A stretch of DNA of 64,000 nucleotides from Psococerastis gibbosa (lineage: Eukaryota; Arthropoda; Insecta; Psocodea; Psocidae): assembly GCA_963971405.1 (NCBI GenBank), contig OZ020485.1:51829469-51893468 (forward strand). Direction: 5' to 3'. Within the stretch, counting starts at the first letter, position 1; every line of letters begins with the position of its first letter. The notes under the pieces were generated by a model. That model was given only the letters and a program-made list of their open reading frames with translations, had not been told where the DNA came from and ran no database searches. Position numbers and translations under genes: made by a program. Positions 43,973 through 58,000 of the stretch are shown piece after piece.

Positions 43973-44269
43973 CGGCTGTTGGTTCCCGGGGTCAAATAGT
44001 ATGCACATTTATAGTCAATTATAGGAGCCAGCAGCAGCCTAGCAATTACTGGGATTGTAACTTAACAGGGAAACCTTATTGTAGTATACGATCCAGTCGC
44101 TCACACTTGGCTGTGCGTGGCGTAGGCCTTACAAGGTCTCCCCATTGCCTCGTGTTGTATAGGTGGGAGTGTCCCCGTTTTGTTTAAATGTCCCCCACAC
44201 CTCAGGCTTCAAGATACGTAAAATGCATCTAAATAACTTATGTATACATTACAATATCTACATTTTGGA
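43973..44269. other. No gene seen
   Basis: Short intergenic stretch. The overlapping 83-codon frame begins in the LINE tail and has no domain. Confidence 0.5.
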
Positions 44270-44610
44270 ATATACCTTTGGGCAAACTACTCGATGGATT
44301 TGATTACAATTTGGCATGTAGGTTCATAAATATCGTACCACAGGACCTTTATTGCTTTCCAATTTATGTAAGCAAAGCTTTGTGATGGTCAAAATGTTCG
44401 ATTCCGAGATTTCAACGGATTTACACGTTTTGTGGTCTCAGGAACAAATTATAAAAGTGGTTTTTACAAAATGTCTGTCTGTCTGTCTGTCTACTCATCG
44501 ATTTGCGGGCAAACCACTGGGGGGATTTTGGGGGGGGGGGGGGGGGATTTTGATGAAATTTGGAAATTTGGCATGTACTAATATAGGTTCAAAAAATCCC
44601 TTTCGGCTCT
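44270..44610. repeat. Family-A repeat, partial copy with TCTG microsatellite
   Basis: Contains GCTTTGTGATGGTCAAAATG, GAGATTTCAACGGATTTACA, a TGTC run (44,471-44,491) and a poly-G tract (44,530-44,545). A duplicated end segment precedes it, so it may be two overlapping fragments. Confidence 0.6.
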
Positions 44611-44868
44611 GGCCGATCAGGTGTAGAGAGAGAGATTCCGTAAAAGCACCGAGCCCGCTTGGCCTCACTAAATCAGGATTACAGAATAAATATAGGCTAA
44701 TAAATATGAACATCAAATCACATCGGGGGTAATTGCTATAGCCAATGACAAATCCCTCTAAAAGAGAACGACCAAATAGTATCATATCAACTTTGGATTT
44801 TGTTAGTAAACAACCAAGCATGAATATAAATAATACATCACTGAAAGTAAACAGTAGTGTTATATCCA

Positions 44869-45076
44869 TGTAGAGTAGTGGTACGGACTCCAACTTTCAC
44901 CCGAAAGGTTGTTGGTTCGAGTCCTACACTTGCTACATTTTCTGGCCATGCTTCGGAGGGCATGTAAAGCAGGCGGTCCCAGGCCTTCCTAGTTGAGTGT
45001 AAGAGAGGGCTTTATAGCCCTAACTCCGCTAGGTTGGCTTAGTAATAGAACAAAAAGTCCTCATTTATTTATTTAT
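44869..45076 (+). mobile_element. tRNA-derived SINE, second family, complete copy
   Basis: Head TAGAGTAGTGG and B box GGTTCGAGTCC, then CTGGCCATGCTTCGGAGGGC, GCAGGCGGTCCCAGGCCTTC, TATAGCCCTAACTCCGCTAG and a tail AAAAAGTCC with ATTT repeats. Flanked by a perfect 9-bp duplication TTATATCCA (44,860-44,868 and 45,077-45,085). The body is well conserved between the three copies in this window. Confidence 0.88.
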
Positions 45077-45085
45077 TTATATCCA

Positions 45086-46092
45086 AGGCCGTATCCAGAA
45101 GGGTCCAGGGGTCTAACCCCCCCCCCTGCACAAAATTTCTGGCTACGGTCATGGCATGGGGATATTTTTCTTTCTTTTGTGAAATAGAGCCCCAGCCTTG
45201 ATATAAGAAATAGTGGCGACCGTACCGGTTTCGAATACCAAGGTCAAGTAGGCCTACTGAAGAAAATCAGAATGGAAGGATGAATAGTCTGCCCTAGGAC
45301 TGTTGTCTGAATAGAATAGCCTGAATGTTAGTGTAAACCATGGGCCGGCCGCCATACCAAGTTGAATCCAGCGGACCAGAGCAGGTTCAAAGCTGCAGAT
45401 AAATTGGTCGTGTGCACAGTGCCGGTAGGGAAACATGGTAGGACTTGTCCTGGTCACCTCCGAACTAAGCGTGTGTCTTCACTGTGTTTCCCAAGTGGTT
45501 CGGAAGCCACTATAATCAGGAGGTCCACTGGAGTCCTATGACCATACTACTACTAGTGTAAACCATATCGGGGATATCGAGGGATCACAAATTTATAACC
45601 ATAGGAAAATTATTTATTATGAATAATATTCTTACTTCAGGTATGCTTTTAGCTGTAACAAAACCGAACAGGTCGCTTTCCCAAACTTAAGATTTGGTGC
45701 TGAAGAGAAAATTATCTTTTGAAGAATTAGCCCATAAGATAATTTACGCCGCAATACATAGGCCTGCCAGCACTATTAGGCCCATACTGTTTTTTATCGT
45801 ATTATATTAGTCTAGCCATTCTTGACTATGTAATCGTCACAACGATCAATTCAGCTAGTGCTTTGAAATAGGGAACTCTAAATTTATCTAACCCTAGGAC
45901 AATATTATTTAGGAATGAATTATTAGAGTAGGCCTACCTATATTAATTCATAATTAATAAGAAAGCATGTACGGGTTCACTTGTTTACGCAGTGCTAACA
46001 TGTCGACTTCGGTTTCTCATTGCCATCATGCTATAATTTCCTAACTAATATGCATATTCAAAAATTAAATTTCAATGTGAAAAAGTATGTTA
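45086..46092. other. Downstream of the minus-strand gene; no gene seen
   Basis: A poly-C segment GGCCGTATCCAGAAGGG to GGCTACGGTC (45,088-45,149) is a MITE-like fragment related to 2,369-2,540. The rest is AT-rich. 45,340-45,540 is less AT-rich, but I could not match it to a known RNA or SINE. Confidence 0.45.
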
Positions 46093-49000
46093 TCAGCACC
46101 GTGAATTTGATTTCGGGACATACATGACCCGGTACTTGTCGAGGAACTGGTTTTTTGGCCGCCGCAGCTCCGGGGGGTCCAGGAAGACGCGTGTGGCGTT
46201 GCGCACGAGGGCGTGTACCACCCTGGTCCAGAGCGGTGTGGCGTGGATGTCACCGTCACTCGCCAACAGCATGAAATCAACCAGCTCGTGCCCCAGCTGC
46301 TGCAGTGAGGGATCTGCAAGTATAGTAATATAGCCTATAGTGGTTAGACAGACTAAAATATGTAAACATGCTTATTTCTACTCTTGATACACTTCACATG
46401 GATGATCTTTGTTTACACATATTTTTTTTTAATTCAGTCACATCTGACGAGAAGCATCTTCATCACCATTCGCTGCAGCCAATCATAGAAGAGCGTCAAA
46501 CTCTTGTGTATTTGTTCTGTTTTGGAACAGGCACAAAATGAAAAGAACCGGTACGAGTTTATCGAACATGCTTTCCAATTTATAAATTAGTGGATAGGCG
46601 TAATGTGTAATTTCATAGTAAATAATTTCCCTATGATTAAATTCCAGATCCCTCCACCTCAATATTTAAAAAAAACCTTAAAACTCGATTGCATATTCTG
46701 GAACAAACAGACCAAAAACACCAATACATTAGTAACAGTATAGTAACAATGACAGGGCACGCAATGTATTGGAGCGTGAATTTTTTTGCATTGAACCAAA
46801 AAATTTTTTTGGGGAAATCAACCTGTTTGGTTTTGTTACTCTATTGAACACCTAAAACATGCCTGAATTTAGAAATCATCGATAGAAAGGTTCCGCAGAA
46901 AAATTAGTTTGCCCGCAAATCAGACATTTCGTAAAAAAACACTTTTTTGGGTTCCTGGGACCTCAAAACATGTACATCCGTTGAAATCTTGGAATCGAAA
47001 ATTTCGACCATCACAAAACCTTCCTTATACTACGCATAAATTGGAAAGCTAAAAGAACGCGTCACTCACCTACCTCATAGTGATGTGGAAATAAGTTTTT
47101 GGCCAGATCGAATGTTGACGGAGACTTTGCGGCGCTCGTACGCTAAAACTATTGATTTTACCGAAAAAGGTTAATAAATAAATTTTATCATAGGAAATTT
47201 TCTCTAGTTTAATTTGTTATATAGGTATTTTTTTCGAAAAACGAGTCGGAAAGGAGATATTGTCAAAAAACTGTTTTTAGCCTCAATTTTTCAAAGATGG
47301 CGGCAAGATACGAGTTCGCACATCGAAATTCATAAAATCACCAATTTTCAAAACTGCCGGAAAACTTTGCAGGTAACCTAATTTTTTTGCTCCAAATGAC
47401 TGGACTATAATCGGCTATATACACAACTTGTTGGCCATTCAAAAAACCGGTACGAGTCAACCCGTACATGCTTACCTATTTATGAATTAGTACCAAAATA
47501 GATAATACGAGTAGTTCCATATAGTAAATAATTGTCCTATGGTTATACATTTTGGGGGCCCCGACTTTCCTTATCCTAAACCACTGAATTGGTCGATGGG
47601 ATGACGATTACCCCCACATAGCTCGATAGAACGGCTTGCAATGTATTAGGACAAGGATTGTCCATGATTTGTTTCATTCAAAACCTCTTGTTCGTTTTTT
47701 TCTCTATATTTAACACTTAAAGCATATCTGAATTTAGAAAGCATTGATAGAAAGGATCCGCAGAAAAATTATTTTTCATTTTTTTTGTTGGTAAGTTTTC
47801 ATTCAAATTGAATACTTTTTTATTTTTTTGCCCCATTACCAAACTATCAAGAGATACAGAGCCGGGTTTGGGCATGCCGCATGTGGGGCCCCTGGGCTGG
47901 AACTTCTCGGGCAGAAAAGTCTTGCACCCTTATACTCGAATATTCTACTATCATCTATAAAGAACCGGTCCGAGTTTACTCGAACATGCTTTCCAATTTA
48001 TCAACATTAGTAGATAGAGAATATGAGTGATTTCATGATAAAAAAATTTCCAGTGGTTTTTTTGCAAAACCAAATAGTTTTTTTGGAAAACAGCCTGTCT
48101 GGTTTCGTTATTAAATTTAACACCTAAAACATGCCTGAAGGTAGAAATCATCGACAGAAAGGTTTCGCAGAAAAATTATTTTTTAGTCATTTTTCATTCA
48201 AATGTAGTTATTTTTTTTTTTTTACCCCCAGAAGCAAACTATCAAGGGGCAAGCGACCCCCCGCATTTTGCCAAAATTAATAACGTCTACAATATGTGTG
48301 AATTTAAAAGAAATCGTTGGTGCCGTTTTTGAGAAATAATTTATTTAGACGTTTTTTTAGAGTTTTTTGAGAATTAAACCCCCCTAATTGAATTGGCAAA
48401 AATAATAATAAATAAATAAAAAAATAATCCCGAGGCATGATTTTTGTAAACCTAGGCTACATGCTTAATTTCATCAAAATCGACCGAGTAATTTCCGATC
48501 GATGAACAGACAGACAGACATTTCGTAAAAACAACTTTTTTGGGTTCTTGGGACTTCAAAACGTGTAAATCCGTTGAAATCTCGGAATCGAAAATTTCGA
48601 CCATCACAAAGCTTGCCTTATACTACGTATAAATTGGAAAGCAAAAATAGAGTCACAGGATGCAAAATAGAATGGAATACAAGTGGGTAAGGCCACGACA
48701 CATTCCAATTTCCCACCAAATACAGTATATTTTGACAAGTGTATTTATTTGCTTACGTTTTTTATCTTATCTTATATGCTATCATTTTTTTAATCTGTTG
48801 CGATTTTGTATTTTGCACCTTATTGTTGGACCCTTTTTTTTGTGGCCCTGGCCCCATAGCGAAATCCAGCACTGAAGGGATAAGTAACATACTGGGTTTT
48901 GCTTACATTAATAACAACTATACAATGAATGTGAATTTAAAGAGAATCGTTGGAGCCGTTTTGAGATTTTTTTTTTATATAGTTGTTTTGGAGTTTTTGG

Positions 49001-52000
49001 TTGCATTGGCACTGAAATCTCGAGATGGAAAATTTTGACCATCGATCACAAAGCTTTCCTTATACTAGGGCCTGTAGGGTACTTACGTACTGTAAGTAGG
49101 AAAGCAAAAATACTATGAACCAAAATATTTTTTGTAACTTTCGAGCAAAATATGGAAGCTGTGAAAGTAGGCGTGTATAGGTACGCCAAAACTGCCTTTT
49201 TAATGACTCTTTCTTCAGTTTACGTAAATGCGATAGTCTATTATTTATGATTATTACCTTCCTTGGCTATCATTTTGATGATGCGAAAGCGCAGTATGCT
49301 GGGCAGCGCGAGCACGCGGATGAGCCTGCTGGCGTGTAGCATCAGCTTGGACCCGTGACACCTAAAAAGACAATCATCCAATAACAACAGATTTTAATTA
49401 TTCACCATTGTTTATGAAAGGCTACTATATACAAGTAACGGAAAATTAAAAATAATGCTTACACTATATTGCTTTCCAGTTCCGCCTTCTCGTGCCAGCG
49501 CTGCAAAACGTCAACAATTTGGTTGGAATGCTTGTGGTAAAACGGTTTTATCGACAATAAAATTGTTAACATTTTGAAATATATCATGTAGACATACCAG
49601 ACCCTCCAGGGGCAGAGCTGCTGAGTACAGGGGCAGACCCACCACTTCCTCTTCCAGGGCCAGTTGTGCGAGTGTTTGCAGCGACGGCTGCAACACAAAA
49701 ATAAAGGACGTAAGGTGAGTGTTGACCAGAGCAGTAGTGCAGGTGACATCGAGGACAATTCTTTGGCAATGGCGGAATATTCTTAATTTCCTATACAAAG
49801 CAAACTCACAAAATTTTTACAAACAAGTTGAATAATTGCAAAGTTGCAGGACAAGTCAGTGTTTGGTTGGAGATCATTGCCCCGTAGGTAGTCTGCACTC
49901 AGCTTTATTACTGACTGCTTACTGGCCTTTATATTACTACGGGCCGCACTACGTGTTCCATGCGGGCACTATTATCATGATGTGTTTCATGAGGCTTTGA
50001 GGTCTCTAAAAATATAACTTTAAAACCATTCATGGCGGAGGCCCACGACATCGAATTAATTTTAGATTCCGATATTTCAACGGATTTACACATTTTGAGG
50101 TCCTAGGAACCAAAAAAAGTGGTTTTTACGAAATGCCTGCCTGTCTGTCGGCCGGTCTGTCTGATTTGCGGGCACAAAAAGCATATATCTCGGGACCGTT
50201 TTTATTTTATTTCAGGCTAACTCAAGTTCGGGGGGGGGGGGGGGGTGTTTCACACCAAAAAACGACGACAAACAAAATTATTTCCCTAAAACGGCTTTAA
50301 GGATTTCCTTTAAATTCACGTAGTCTATATTATTGTTGTCGTTATCAATGTTAAGAAAACCCAATAGGTCGCTTGCCCCCTGATAGTTTGGTTCTGGGGG
50401 GGGGGGGGGGAAATGACGACTCAATTTTCATGAAAAATAACTAAAACATCATTTTTCTACGGAACCTTATTCTATCGATGATTTCTGTACCTTCAACCTT
50501 CAAGTACGTTTTAGGTGTAGGTGTTAAATGTAGTAACAAACCGAAGAGGTTTCTTTCCCAAAACAGACTTGATTTTATGCAAAAAATTATTTTTTTGAAG
50601 AAATTATGGAAAATTTACGCTCCAATATATTGCGTAACTTATTACTGTATGGGTATATTATATATGTTACTGTATCCCAACAATAACACTCCGTGTGTAA
50701 AAACAGGCCAAGTTCCTAACACCGATCTTGCAAAAAGTTTAGCCATTCAAAGTAATGAGATCTAAAATTTGGCCAAGTTCTTTGGCAATTAAAAGTTATG
50801 AGATAGGGATGAGGGCCAAGTTCATAGGTCACAGAATTTTTCAAAATATATGGCTGCGTTGTAGATAACTTGGCCTGGGTCTTAACCTAAAAAATAGCAC
50901 AACTTCACCAGGAGCGTCTTATTTCCATACAAATAGGCGACCCAGTAATTGTATTCTAGCCATAATGACGGTATCGAAATATAGGCTCACAATGACCTAA
51001 TGAGACTGCTATTGAATAGCACAGTCCTAAAACATCATTTTCCAGGTTACATTATTGCACTGCAGCACAGTCCTAAAACATCATTTGCCAGGCCAAGTTA
51101 TCTATAACGCAGCCATATATTTTGAAAAATCCTGTGACCTATGAACTTGGCCCTCATCCCTATCTCATAAATTTTAATGGCCAAAGAACTTGGCCAAATT
51201 TAAGATCTCATTACTTTGAATGGCTAAACTGTTTGCAAGGTTGGTGTTAGGAACTTGGCCTGTTTTTACACGGAGTGTTTTTGTTCTCATAACTTTTTGC
51301 AGTAGGTCTACTTGTGACATCATACTTTTAATATAACACACGTAATGTACGATTGGATGTAGGCGAACTGCTAGATGGACGCTGCTGTTTGTATTTTAAG
51401 TGGTGTACACTGACTGAGGACTCAAACTTTAATGCAAAGTCGCAAAGTCATGTAAACACCACGGTTAAGGTTAAGACAAAGATTTGAAAATCACAACAAC
51501 AAAAACAAAAAACAACAACAACAACAGCAGAAACAACAACAGGAACAACAGCAACAACAAAAGCAGAAACAGCAGCAACAGCAGAAACAACAGCAGTAGA
51601 AACAACAGCAACAGCAACAACAGCAGAAACTAAACAGCAGCAACAGAAACTACAACAGCAACAACAACAACAAGCATGAAAGCACACATTACCATGCAAC
51701 ATGCATCTGAAAACTACAAGCCGCATTAGTTTTTTATTTCTCCACTGTTGTTCAGGTACGACAGCGAATATTTTGGATTTTGGAACTTTGCTGTTAGTTT
51801 TAGTTAATTACCTACCTACATGCCAAATTTCAGATTTCTAGGTCCAAGGGATGTCATAGTAGAAAAATCTCAGAATAGGCACATTTTGCGCTGTAGTTCA
51901 GAAACGACAGCAGATATTTTGGATTTCATAAGTTTTCTGTTGGTATGAACAGATTACCTAACTACACGCAAAATTGCAGGTTTCTAGGTCCAGCGAATGT

Positions 52001-55000
52001 CATATTAGAAAAAGCTCGGAATAAGCATATTTTGCGCTGTAGTTCAGAAACGACAGCAGATATTTTGGATTTCATAATTTTTCTGTTGGTTTGAATACAT
52101 TACCTAACTACATGCAAAATTTCAGGTTTCCAGCTACAGTAAAAGTGCCTAAACATTATGATCAGTCACTCATCTTTACATTATATCTTTTTCGGGGTTT
52201 TCAGGCATCTGTATCTCAGCCATCTGTAAGCCTTACTTTTTTAATATGTTACAGAGAAGTATAACTTTAGGAAACATTCAAAATGTCATTGGGGGCAAGC
52301 TACAGGGGCTCAAAAGTGCCAAATTTCGCGTTTAAGCTCTTTCGTGTATAACTACTGGGTCGCGCAACAGTCGGGCGGGTGTTGGAACTTGGCTCGTGCG
52401 CTTCCGCACACGTTAATTGGTCTGCCTGTCTCAGTATATGATGTAATCCCATCGATCAATTCAGTGCTTTGGGATATGGGATGTCGAGGGATCCGAAATT
52501 TAACCATAGGCCTAACTTACATAGGAAAATTATTTAGTATGGAATTACTCATAATATCTAATTATTTACTAATTATTAATAAATGGGAAAGGACGTTGGA
52601 GTAAAGTTTTGATGGTACCCGTTTTGTGGTCACAGCCACCAAAATATCCTTCTTATGAAATATCCGGTCCGTTCTTCGATTTCTAGGCACACTAGGCCTA
52701 CACATAGTGCATTTTAATTAAATTTGGTATATAGGTTAGGTATTTATAACTCAATTTTATAGGGTTTTATTCTATTCAAAAAATAAAACAATTTTTTTTA
52801 CTTCTAAAAAAACTCACGATTTCTTTTAAATAAAACGTAACACCGTGTTCAATGCCATTATCGTTAGGTAACCAACCCATATACTATATAATTATGAAGA
52901 TTTTGATCGGCCACCTTAATTGAAATTAAATGGCGCAGATCTGGCTGGTTAACGAATTCGGACATACATATGTGCCCTCTGAACGTAACTAAGGTGAGCA
53001 TTGCAACACGCAAGACGACATCTTCAGGGAGACAGCAAACCTGCCAAGGGGCATTGGCTAGGTTAACGCATTTCATCAAGACAGTGATACATTTTTGTGC
53101 GACGTTTCATCAAAATTCGATAATAGGCTATTAACGTAAGTATACTAATAATAATTATATTATCACATTACTTTCACTTTCACATTATACATATATATAT
53201 ATATATATATATCACATTTCACTGTCCACCATCTTGAAATTAAAGCCGTTTCTTTGTCGTAAAAATTGTTAATGACCATGAATGACATGGGCATTTTTTT
53301 ATTTGTCTTTTCAATCTGTGTACAAGTACAGTTAAAAAAAAAAAAAACAGGCTTTTCGTCACATCTTAGTTCATCCCTTCATGAAATGAAAAAGTTATGA
53401 AGGCATTATTTTTCTGGAAATTGAACATGGTCGCCGCCCGAATAGGTAAGATCCCTTCTAGTATGATCGCCTTCGATAGTATTTAGCATAAGCTTGAACT
53501 TGGGCAAGTCTCCACACACGTGATCGGGGGCGCGTCGTAACTCGATCAACGCGGGCAATAGCCCAGAGGGGCGACTCAAGTGGTCAATTGGATACATATT
53601 CATTAAATTGTTGGTGTGCGGTTAACATTTTCTTTATAAATAATATAGTCTCCTTATAGTAACTTTGTAAAACTTGCTGTCATTCATTGTGAATAAATTG
53701 CTTTGTTAGGCCTAAGTCTTACGTTACAGTATATCATTAAAAAAAACACAAGCGGTTTTCGCTGACTCAAGTGATAAACTTTTAAGGTGACTTCTCAGAT
53801 GCAATTACAACACGATAGTCTAACATAGCGCACATACTGTTATGTTGCAGCATAATTATAATACAGACATTAAACTAACTACTAACTTAGGCCTATGTCC
53901 AACAGTCAACCTCCTCATTATAACCGAAATTTGAGGATTTAGAAGAATCTGATTCGAATAGTCATAGATTGTGGGTAATTTATACGTAGTATAAGTAAAG
54001 CTTTGTGATGGTCCAAATTTTCAATTCTGAGATTTCAACGGATTTACACGTTTTGAGGTCCCAGGAACCCAAAAAAGTGGTTTTTACGAAATGTCTGTCT
54101 GTCTGTATGTCTGTCTGTGCGTCGGTTTCCGGGCAAACTACTCGGTCGATTTTCATGAAATTAGGCATGTAGGTTCACAAAAATCTTACCTCGGGACGAT
54201 TTTTCTTTATTTGAGGCTAACTCAGTTTGGGGGGGTTTTATTCTCTAAAAAACTCCAAAAATAACGTCTAAAAAAATTATTTACCAAAACGGCTCCAACG
54301 ATTTCTTTTAAATTCACATAGGTATATATTGTAGATGTAATTAATGTTGATAAAATGTGAGGGGTCGCTTGCCCCTTGATAGTTTGCTTCTGGGGGTAAA
54401 AAAATAAAAATAACTAAATTTTAATGAGAAATTACTAAAAAATAATTTTTCTGCGAAACCTTTTTATCAATGATTTCTACCTTCAGGTATGTTTTAGGTG
54501 TTAAATTGAGTAACGAAACCGGACAGGTTGCTTTCCCAGAAAAGTATTTGGCTTTGTACAAAAAAATGTTTTTTTGAAAAAATGATAGAAAATTCACGCT
54601 CAAATGCTTTGCGTGCCCTGCCAGCATTGCTGTGTGGTAATGTGTTGGTCTGACCTATCTAAAATTTACCTCACCTCCAGTGACGTCAGGTGGGCAACCC
54701 CTCCCCCCTCTCCCCCGAGATATCGGAAATTTAACCATAGGAAAATTATTTACCATGAAATTACTCATTTTCTCTATCTACTAATTTTGATAAATTGGAA
54801 AGCATGTTCGAGTAAACTCGGACCGGTTCTTTTGCCATTTACCTCTACCAATACATTTTGGGCAATGCAATGAATGGGTTATTTTCGGTCCAAAATGAAC
54901 GGGGTACATGCCCTAGAAGTTTGTCACCCTTTGTGTATAATGTACCGTATATAATAGGTTTAGCTATAAAATAAATATATAGGTGAGGGCTACTTACACA

Positions 55001-58000
55001 CCGTACATCCTTGCCATCCATTGCCAAGTTGCTTTCGCTAATGGGAACACCGGCAATACTTTCAGAGAACCTGCATCACACATTACAGCCTCCATTATTG
55101 CTAGTCACACAAAATGGCAAAAAAAGTTACAAATTATTTTTTGCACAAATCGAAATGAGAAAATTCATAAGATAAGCTACCTAGTAAAAAAATTGAATAC
55201 AACTCAAATTAAAAAAAAAAAAAAAACAACCTTTTAAACTTACAAACAACTTGTGACCCCCCTCCCCCCAATTTACCGCTGGATCCGCCCTTGTCACTCG
55301 GTACCTATTTTTAGACTATGTTGGGGAGGTAATTAATAAGCAGTAAAGTCGGATTCCCCCCCCCCCTCAACCGAAGTAAAATCCTGGTCATGGGCCTAAA
55401 TAGATTATATAATTATGTACTTACTTAACCCTGAGCCGTGGCATCTGAAAGCATAAGTAACACAGGTCATAAGCCTCGCTATCTGGAAAATACTTATTAC
55501 ATTGTTTGCTTAAAAATGATTCGATAATAGGCTATGTCAAACATAAGAGGGACTGCATGTTTAGTCTAAGACACACAATACAACTGCTGTTGTTGGTGAC
55601 CATTTTGAAGGTACCATTTTTTGGTTTGTCGCTTATATTTCGGAAACTGCGTGCCCGCTCTAGCGATATTTCCGCGCTATTCCAAATTGACACTGATTAA
55701 ATTTGCTACAACATGCATATGAAGTTATATTTTCCGATATCTTACATAGTTTTTGCGAAATCCACTCGCTCGGGAAAGTCAGTGATTTTGGTAAAAAAAA
55801 ACCTTTTTTCCTAACATTTATTGATCATTTCGACTGGATAACTCTTCAACGATGCAACTGAAAAATAAATGCAGGTCATAGGGCTGTGGAGCATTACATG
55901 CCCTTCAATAATTTGTATTATTTTACTGTTTGATCTATTTTTCTTCCAATTCTAGTACGTATTGAAAGGCGTCAAACGTATTGGCCGAAATATACTGTAC
56001 ATCATTATTATACAGATATATACAATAATATATAGATATATACGGACAACTAAATAACTCTCTATAAAACCATTTTAATGGGAACATGCATTCGTTGCTA
56101 TATGAACATGTTTGTGCATTTGGCAAAAAGAAGAAAAAACATGAAAACGAGGTTTATTGGTACGGTATTAAAGTAAAAAAAAAATACAATAGTAAGTACA
56201 ATATCAGTCAATTTTGTTCGTCTTGGATTTCCCCTTCTTTTTCAAATGCATTCTCGGACAAAAAATAGACGGATACAGGGGAGGCAGGAGGATAGAAAAC
56301 TAAAAATCTATTGTTAGTTAATTTATTAGATACTACACATTATGTTTCTTCTATTTTGACCCAATATTGGTATAGGGCAGAAATATCGGTAGGGCACGCA
56401 GTTTCCAAGATACAATATATGCGACAAGCCTCCTAACTAGTCTAAACAATGTTACCAAGTCAAAAATTGTGTTCCAAAAAATTCCCTGTAAACCTTTTCG
56501 TTGCCTATGTACTAACAGACTATGCCTACAAGTCAGTGCTAGATATTACACAAAATTCAAATCGCCATTTAAAGCGTGTCAATGGCCCATTTATCGATTA
56601 TTAAGAAGAACTCATCTCATCGGTAAACGGTCCATCATTAGGAAGCTCTCCATAGCCTGCGGATGTTATAAACGAAAATATTCTAGTGGATGGTTAGGTA
56701 GGTACCGATTTGCGGCGCTTGATGCAGACGCACTTGCCCGCATCCTTGACTTCGTACATCTTCTTGACCTTCTCGTGAACGGGGTCTTCCACGAACTTGA
56801 TCTGCTGCTTGTCCCCGAGACTTTCCCCGAGACTGCTAGTGATGATCTGCTGTCGTGACAGCCCGCGCCGACCGTCATTCCTAAAGTCATGCCATTATCA
56901 CAATCAATTAATTAATAAATGTAATAATATCTATACACCATGGTTACAGTGCTCCATGATACACTGGAAATTTCAAGAACTCAATTTGGTAGGTAGCCTA
57001 TAATTCGACCTAAAGTGTTCACACATGACGAGATCCTGGTAACCCAACAATAAAAATATACGCGCTCATATGTGTCTTAACCTTTGCTAATCTATGAAGC
57101 TAATATACTTACTTACTTTATCCAACACCCGAACGTGGTAGTTCAACCATTCGTCGCCGAGCTTCCCAATAGCTGTTCACCAAGTCATCGTTCGGGTGGT
57201 CTTCGTCCATTCTTCCACCGTGACATAGTGGACATGTGTCATCGGCGGCAAGGCCAATGCGGTGTAGGTGGGCCTGAAGGTAGTCATGGCCGGTATTGAG
57301 GCGGAATCTAGCAACAGCTTCAGCTCTCTCAAGGTTCCTACAGATGGGTCCCACTGTAGCAAGATTCTCCCACTTCTTGCCAGTGCTTAGGGTCTTGAGG
57401 GTGTTCTTCGTGGCATTGCAGATTGCTGCATTTATTTGGCTCTTGGCTCGGTTCAGGGTTAGTGGCACGTTTAGTTGGTCCATTTCCGCTCCTTCCTTGG
57501 CTTTCGCGTCAGCTTTTTCATTGCCATATATTCCCACATGGCTAGGTACCCACTGTAAGGAAGCTGCCCACCCTTCCAAAATGAGTTCCTCTAGTTTTTT
57601 CGGCAATTGATTGTCTCCTCACAATCGGTGGGGGCGTTGCTGCTTAGCATTAATATAGCCGCTTGGGAGTCTATCAGGAAAACCGCTCTTGCCAGACGCA
57701 GGTTAGTAGCAAGGAGCTGGTTAGATGCTTCGTATACGGCGCGAACCTCGTCGTCGTAATTAGTGGCGTTTCTTCCGACTGCTCTCGAGTTCTCAAAAAG
57801 GTGACAATACCATCCTGCTCCAGCTAAGGATCTAATATAATGTTTAAAGCTACGAACCTGTCTCTTTACTCTCATTTACTAATTTGATACTATTTGGGGG
57901 TTTCAGAAAATATCAAAAAGTCAGGCAGATCATTCCAAAGGCCATAATTTTTTTTATTAATTTACTGCGTGTACGGTAACATTCTACAGACCTAAATAGA

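Noticed and set aside
45280-45545. A 5S rRNA-derived SINE or small RNA gene
   Set aside because: A few short resemblances (GCCATACC, AACTAAGCG) do not fit the 5S internal promoter spacing.
51448-51726. A 92-codon protein rich in Val, Ala and Cys
   Set aside because: It is the translation of a CAA/CAG repeat tract and has no other support.
51490-54120. A CRISPR-like array
   Set aside because: The repeats here are microsatellites and a 146-bp tandem, without regular short repeat and spacer structure, in animal DNA.
55935-56126. The missing exon between the fifth and sixth exons of the minus-strand gene
   Set aside because: It has an acceptor-like site and a coding-like end (NTFDAFQYVLELEEK), but it runs into a stop and has no donor in the needed phase.
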